Positions 22,612-28,122 of a DNA stretch of 28,122 nt are shown piece by piece; within the stretch, counting starts at the first letter, position 1, and every line of letters starts with the position of its first letter. Where the stretch lies: positions 1 to 28,122 of the forward strand of contig JAAMPI010000688.1 in assembly GCA_013054445.1 (NCBI GenBank), written 5' to 3'. The DNA comes from Cudoniella acicularis (lineage: Eukaryota; Ascomycota; Leotiomycetes; Helotiales; Helotiaceae). Under the pieces are notes generated by a model. The model was not told the DNA's origin. It saw nothing but the letters and a program-made list of their open reading frames with translations, and made no database searches. Made by a program: the position numbers and the translations under genes.

Positions 22612-22622
22612 ACGCGTCGCGT
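22612..22622. promoter_or_regulatory. MCB-like ACGCGT box upstream of thymidylate synthase
   Basis: The sequence ACGCGTCGCGT lies 49-59 nt before the thymidylate synthase ATG. ACGCGT is the MluI cell-cycle box bound by the MBF complex, which in budding yeast drives S-phase expression of thymidylate synthase and other DNA-synthesis genes. A second CGCGT follows directly. Its use here is an inference from position and gene identity; an ACGCGT also occurs by chance inside the coding region near 22251. Confidence 0.5.
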
Positions 22623-22703
22623 CAAGTTAAAGTGTTTTGGTAGCCTTGCAGGCCAATGCAGCTTAGTCACAAACGCTCGTTTACATTGGCCGAAGTTGCC
22701 CCG

Positions 22704-22940
22704 AGGTCGCCCACCAAAATAATGTCGGCCATACAAATTGAGGTCGCCCATACAAAATCCTAGGTCGCCCACGCAAACTGAGGTCGCCTATACAAATCCC
22801 AGGTCGCCCACCAAAGCTTAAGGTCACCAATACCAAAAGGTCTCCAGGCAAAATCCGCTGCGCATCAAGATGCCACCCAAAGTCTCTTGAGGGAGGTCGC
22901 CAACGCTGTCTATGTAAATCGATGTCGCCCGTAGAAGTGA
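22704..22940. repeat. Minisatellite of about 20-bp units in a divergent promoter
   Basis: The unit AGGTCGCCCAxxCAAAxxxx begins at 22704, 22741, 22762, 22781, 22801, 22821 and 22838, with a decayed copy near 22723 and two more distant ones near 22894 and 22922. Spacing of the intact copies is 17-21 nt and the GGTCGCC core is the best-kept part. Copies differ from each other, so the array is not freshly amplified. Open frames across it on the minus strand translate the repeat and are not genes. Confidence 0.85.
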
Positions 22941-23417
22941 GATCTACGTGCACCTGTTTTACCAGCAATTCCAACCTCCTTTCGAATTTCCTCGAGTCTC
23001 GCTCACAACATGTCTCCTTTTCGACGCTCCGCCTTTGAGATTCAAATCGGCGCGATGATTTCTTCAACCTCTTCATGACTACAAGATTTCGATGCCCCTA
23101 GCTCTCTATGACTCTGAGATGCTGGTGCTGTTTTTGCTAGTAGTGGACCTTGCCAAAAGACTCGAATTACAAGGGTGCCTAGCTGCTCTGCGGCGCATGG
23201 GTACGTACCTCGTATTGGTTGGGTTGGATTGCTCAAGGCAATCACGAAATGATCTCTCGTCGTATCTGAACAAACTTCTCTCCCATCAATCTTTATCCAA
23301 GACATCCACGCTATTTTGTACCGTAATCGCCCTTGGCCAAATTCTAACCTCTTCAAATGGCCATTCGGGCCTTCAGGGTTGTGTGAGCCAACGCTCTGCC
23401 GGAACCCACTTGGAACG
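22941..23417. other. Promoter-side region of the ABCC gene
   Basis: Overlapping open frames on both strands (23092-23421 plus, 23042-23431 minus) show no recognisable domain. I treat the region as the promoter and leader of the transporter. Confidence 0.45.
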
Positions 23418-26400
23418 ATGAACTCCTCCATGAGCTGTGTCCCAAATGCGGACGAGTTATTCGGGCCTCAGGTTGCGAGTTGCCGACGAGATTTTGATTT
23501 TACACTGCTTTTTGAGCAAAGCATTCTGTCTATAGGCCCTACAGCAATCTTTTTGCTGTTCGTCCCCGTTCGACTCTCCCAACTCGGTCGCACGAAAAGA
23601 AAGACGCTGCCAAATTTGCTACGGGATGGGAAATTGGTAAAAAATACTCTCATCTAAAAATATATGCTAACACCATTAAAGGTAGCTATTTCTGTTTTCT
23701 TGAGCTTGCAAGTCGCAATGTTGGTTCTTTGGGTCAAACTGGAGTCTCAACAGACTCGTGTTTCCGTCCCAGCATCTGCCTTGTCAGTTATTGCTTCCTT
23801 GAGCCTTGGAAGTCTGTCAATTTTGGAGAATGACCGTTCTATACGCCCATCACTTTTGATATGTACCTTTCTGTTGATATCTTTGGTGGTGGATGTTGCC
23901 CAGGCAAGAACTCTTTGGCTTCTGCATGAAAGCACGGTGTTACCCGCGCTCTTCACCACTAGCCTCATCTTCAAAGCTCTTATCCTTCAACTCGAGGCTT
24001 TTGAAAAGAGATCTTTTCTGAAGGAACCATTCAACGAGTACCCCCCAGAGTCCTTGGCCAGTGTAATTAACAGAAATTTGTTTTTGTGGATTAACAAGTT
24101 GATTTTGGAAGGCCAGAAGAGTATACTGAGCGTCGGAGATTTATTTGACATTGATAAGGCGTTATCATCATCCGTCTTGGAACGTGGCCTCCGTGCTTCA
24201 TGGAAGAGACGCAACTCGAAAAGACGTAATTCTCTCTTATTCTCAGTGCTCTCTTATTTCAAAGGCTCTTTACTAGCACTCGTTTTCCCTCGTCTCTGTC
24301 TTGTTGGCTTCAAGTTCTCACAGCCACTCCTTATAAACCGAGCGATATCATTGATTGAAGAGCCCGAGACCTCTACAAACAGAAATATTGGATACGCTAT
24401 CATCGGGGCGACGGCTTTGATATATCTCGGACTAGCAATCAGCACTGCGAAATACCAACACAAAATTTTCCGGGTCATCACGATGATTAGAGGCGGTCTG
24501 ATTTGCCTCACTTATGATGCAACGCTAAACCTCGACTCTAATTCAATGGGCGATTCGGCGTCAATCACTCTCATGAGCACAGACATTGAACGAATAGGTA
24601 ATGGACTTGCGACCATCGATAGTCTATTAGCTGGTCCAATTGAAGCTGGCATTGCAATCTACTTACTAGAAAAGCAACTTGGCATTGCATGCATTGTCCC
24701 TGTCCTGATTTCACTAGGTGAGGCGATTAATTTTGTTTCAAGAATAACTGCTAACACTTCCAGCGTGTACTCTTGGTGCCTTTTCCATAATGAAGTGGGC
24801 CAAAAACACCCAGAAAGAATGGATCGAGGCTGTTCAGAAACGTGTGGCTATTACGTCCTCCGCACTTTCATCTATGAAAGGCATAAAAATGCAAGGTCTT
24901 ACGGATCGGTTGTCCGAAGATTTACAAGAACTTCGTGTTCAAGAACTAGAATTTGCCAAGCCATTTCGTCGAAATATCATTGCCACAGCTGGAATTTCCA
25001 ACATCACTGTGCTTTGTGGACCGTTTGCAACCTTCATCACTTACATCGTGATTGAAAGAAGCAGAGACACAACAACATTGAGTATCGCCCAGGCGTTTAC
25101 TAGTCTATCTTTAATTTCTCTATTGAGCAGTCCTGTGTCAGAACTCGTGCAAACAATCCCCACGTATGTCTCATGGCACATACTAGTACTGGAATCTTAC
25201 TGATCATTCGAAGTTTCGCCGCTGCTCTAGGTTGCTTTGATCGGATCCAGGAATACATCAGCATGGAAAATCGCCAAGATTCCCGGTTTGGAAAACTGAA
25301 CGCAGACAACGCGTTAGAATCTGAAAATTCTGAAAACAAAACCGATATCATTGATAGTTCGTTCGCGCTTAGTTTGATCAGACCATCTTCTTCCGCTCGG
25401 CTCATCAAAGAGAATATAATTACAGTCAAAGATGCAACATTTAGCATCTCATCCGAGAGGAAAATTATCCTCAAAGATATAAATCTAGATGTTCGTCATG
25501 GTGCACTGATCATGATCGTAGGAGCTATGGGCAGCGGGAAATCAAATTTGCTCAAAGCCCTCCTTGGAGAAATACCGTGTACCAAGGGATCACTTATCAA
25601 CAAATCAACCGGGACTGCGTACTGTTCGCAAACTGCGTGGTTACCAAATAGTACTGTCCGGGAGATTATTCTTGGGACTTCCGAATATGATGATACATGG
25701 TATTATACTATCATCAACGCTTGTGTGCTTGGGCATGATATTTCATTGCTTCCAGAGCGCGAACATACGATGATTGGTAGCGAAGGAGCTGCTTTGAGTG
25801 GTGGGCAGAAACAAAGATTGGTACGTAAAGTCGTATCAAACATAAGATCTTATATACTTACGTGGCAAGGCATTGGCACGCGCTCTTTACTCGAGAAAAG
25901 GATTGCTGCTGGTTGATGATATACTCAGCGGTCTAGATTCCAAGACGGACCATGCTGTTTTCGAAAATGTTTTCGGCAGGCAAGGGTTTTGCAATTTGCA
26001 CAATCTAACCACCATCTTCACTACACATGCGGGTAAAAAAAAATCTTGGTCTAGATGGCGAGAAGTAGCACTAATCAATGATAGTTCAACATCTTCCCTC
26101 GGCCGACAAGATCATTGCACTCTCTGAAAATGGCGAAATATTGGAGCAAGGAACTTTCGACAATTTACGACAAAAGCCAGACGGTTATATCAAAGATCTT
26201 CTCTTCCACGAAGTCACGAAAATCCAACCAGAAGCCGATGTTGTTGTATCTCAAACGACCAGGAAAGCACCCCTCCCCGCAGATGACAACTCTACACGCC
26301 AAAATGGCGATTTCAGCGTTTATCTTTATTTTGCAAAATCATTTGGTTGGTTTTCCATCGCCTTATTCCTCGGCACTGTTGGAATCTACACTTTTACTAG

Positions 26401-28122
26401 CGAGTTTCAAGCTGTCTTGTTGCAGTATTGGTCAAAATCAGAGACTGACCAGCCTGGCGTCTATACCAATATATATATAGGTCTGTATGCGATGTTATCG
26501 GTTTTTGCAGTATTTGGAATTATGGGTATGTTGTGTGTCATGTTGTTGTTTGCTGGCCCCTATGCTTCTATCAACCTTCACCGTATCTTGCTCGATGCGG
26601 TGATGAACGCGCCATACTCATGGTTTGTGGCAACAGACACTGGAGTTACTCTCAATAGGTAATCATCACTTGAAAGTCTTTTCGAACAATCAGTTTTTCT
26701 CACAATCCACAGATTCAGCCAAGACATGAGCTTAATCGACATGGAGCTTCTAGTTGGTGTCATCGACACTTTCGCCGGTTCTTTCATGGCAGTTGCGGAA
26801 GCTATACTCATTTCCATCGGTGCGAAGTACGTTGGAGTCATTCTTCCACTAATCATCGGCATCCTCTACATCCTCCAAAAAGTATATCTTCGGACCTCAC
26901 GCCAACTTCGATTACTTGATTTGGAGACCAAATCACCACTTTATTCTCATTCCACTGAAACCCTCAGTGGCCTCACTACTATTCGCGCATTTGGCTGGCA
27001 AGAACAATCTGCTGAGAAAAACAGGCGACTTTCGGACAACTCACAAAAGCCATATTACCTTTTATATTGCATTCAGCGGTGGCTTAATCTTGTATTGGAT
27101 TTGATCCTTGCTGGTATTGCAGTAGTTCTCATTGCATTCGCAACAAAAATGCGAGGGACCACCAATGCAGGCACTCTTGGTATTGCTCTTGTCAATATCT
27201 TGCAGTTTAATACCACTTTAAGTTTTCTGATTCGGAAGTGGACTCAGCTGGAAACTTCCATTGGAGCCGTAGCCAGGGTCAAAGTTTTTGAAGCAACCAC
27301 CTTGTCGGAAAATAGACCTGAAGAAATTAATATTTGTCCTTTAAGTTGGCCGTCTCGGGGCAAGATAGAGTTCAAGGATGTAACTACTTCTTATAGGTAT
27401 GTTCTGTGACCACCTCCCCTTTTATATCAATCGCCATTTGACTTTTCCAGCATTTCTTCCTCGCCAGTTCTTCGCAACATATCATTGACCATTGAAAGCG
27501 GCCAAAAAGTCGGCATAGTAGGCAGAACAGGATCGTAAGTCTCCCTTCCCATAACCCCATACTCCATCACTCTGACCTCACTACATCAGGGGCAAATCAT
27601 CCCTCATTCTCACCCTCCTCCGCATGCTAGACCTCACATCAGGCTCCATTCTTATTGACGATATCTCGCTCTGCACAAAACGCAGACAGTCCCTCCGCGC
27701 TTCACTCATCGCCATCCCACAGGAGCCTAACTTCCTCTCTGGCACCGTCCGCTTCAACGCAGATCCATTCCGCTCTTCTCCCGATACCGTTATCATCGCC
27801 TCCTTAACTAAAGTCGGACTCTGGGATCTCATCTCCTCCAATGGCGGGGGCCTAGATACAGCGATTGATACCGCACCACTAAGCCAGGGGCAAAAACAAC
27901 TATTTTGTCTCGCAAGAGCGCTGGTGCGTAAATCCGCATTGGGGAATAGAGAGAAAGGTATCTTGGTGTTGGATGAGGTGAGTAGTAGTATGGATGCCGA
28001 ATCCGAGAAGCTTATGATGGGCATTTTGGACGTGGAATTTGAGGGGTGGACGGTTTTGAGTGTGGCGCATAGGTTGGGTACTGTGCGGTGGTTTGATAGG
28101 ATTTTGGTGTTGGATAGAGGGG
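23418..28122 (+). CDS. ABCC (MRP-type) ABC transporter, 3' end beyond window
   Basis: Nine exons: 23418-23636, 23682-24717, 24764-25163, 25214-25820, 25870-26032, 26085-26658, 26713-27396, 27451-27534 and 27590 to the edge; all eight introns are 45-55 nt and every phase agrees. About 1433 residues are present. The start FGPQVASCRRDFDFTLLFEQ and the following hydrophobic segments form the TMD0 region typical of fungal multidrug-resistance-like ABCC exporters. TMD1 is followed by NBD1: Walker A GAMGSGKS (about residue 655), Q-loop YCSQTAW, signature LSGGQKQR (about 746), Walker B LLLVDDILSGLD (about 767, Asp in place of the catalytic Glu, as usual in ABCC NBD1). TMD2 contains SGLTTIRAFGWQ. NBD2 has GRTGSGKSS (about 1254), IPQEP, LSQGQKQL, ILVLDEVSSSMD and the H-loop SVAHR. 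The protein should export organic anions or conjugates in an ATP-driven manner at the plasma or vacuolar membrane; the substrate cannot be told. The stop codon lies outside the window. Confidence 0.93.

Noticed and set aside
22681..23076. 131-codon minus-strand frame rich in GRP repeats
   Set aside because: Its repetitive part is simply the translation of the 20-bp minisatellite.
23042..23431. Opposed open frames on both strands before the ABCC gene
   Set aside because: No domain, no splice structure, and the 3' part of the minus frame overlaps the ABCC start codon.
25521..25550. ABCC NBD1 Walker A with unusual residues (GAMGSGKSN) as a sign of inactivation
   Set aside because: The core GxxGxGKS is intact, and ABCC proteins normally have a degenerate first ATP site, so the gene is treated as functional.

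Overview
The window looks like a gene-sparse stretch of a filamentous ascomycete genome (Pezizomycotina; Leotiomycetes is my best guess, from the feel of the protein families and not from any search). The evidence is eukaryotic gene structure with very short introns (45-105 nt, GT...AG, often with a CTAAC/CTGAC-like branch site), fungus-restricted families (DUF6604, DUF3433, Mrp51) and long AT-leaning intergenic spaces. I see no bacterial operons, no CRISPR array and no rRNA or tRNA gene.

Layout from left to right: a three-exon DUF6604 protein gene (1020-3980, +); 1.8 kb without a supported gene; a decayed DUF3433 membrane-protein gene (5757-10170, +) with eight in-frame stops and one frameshift; a 521-bp MITE-like element with inverted ends and an 8-bp target duplication (10455-10975); a DJ-1/PfpI-family gene (11643-12450, -) whose first exon encodes a signal peptide; a 146-bp tandem duplication (12519-12811); the mitoribosomal protein gene MRP51 (13792-15222, +); a possible small two-exon gene (15519-15832, -); an N-terminal Clr5-like plus ankyrin-repeat protein gene with one apparent frameshift (16855-19446, +); a Ser/Thr-rich single-pass membrane protein gene (19925-20823, +); thymidylate synthase (21513-22563, -); and, divergent from it, a nine-exon ABCC transporter (23418 to the window edge, +). 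The 855-bp gap between these last two start codons holds a 20-bp minisatellite and, next to thymidylate synthase, an ACGCGT box.

The genes do not form an obvious pathway or a biosynthetic cluster. Two are housekeeping genes (MRP51, thymidylate synthase); the rest are accessory families that vary between fungal strains. The most unusual items are the stop-riddled but otherwise well-preserved DUF3433 gene, the MITE-like insertion beside its 3' end, the minisatellite in the divergent promoter, and the secretory version of a DJ-1/PfpI protein. I found no convincing new multi-gene system. All gene models come from reading splice signals and frames by eye; none is confirmed by transcripts.
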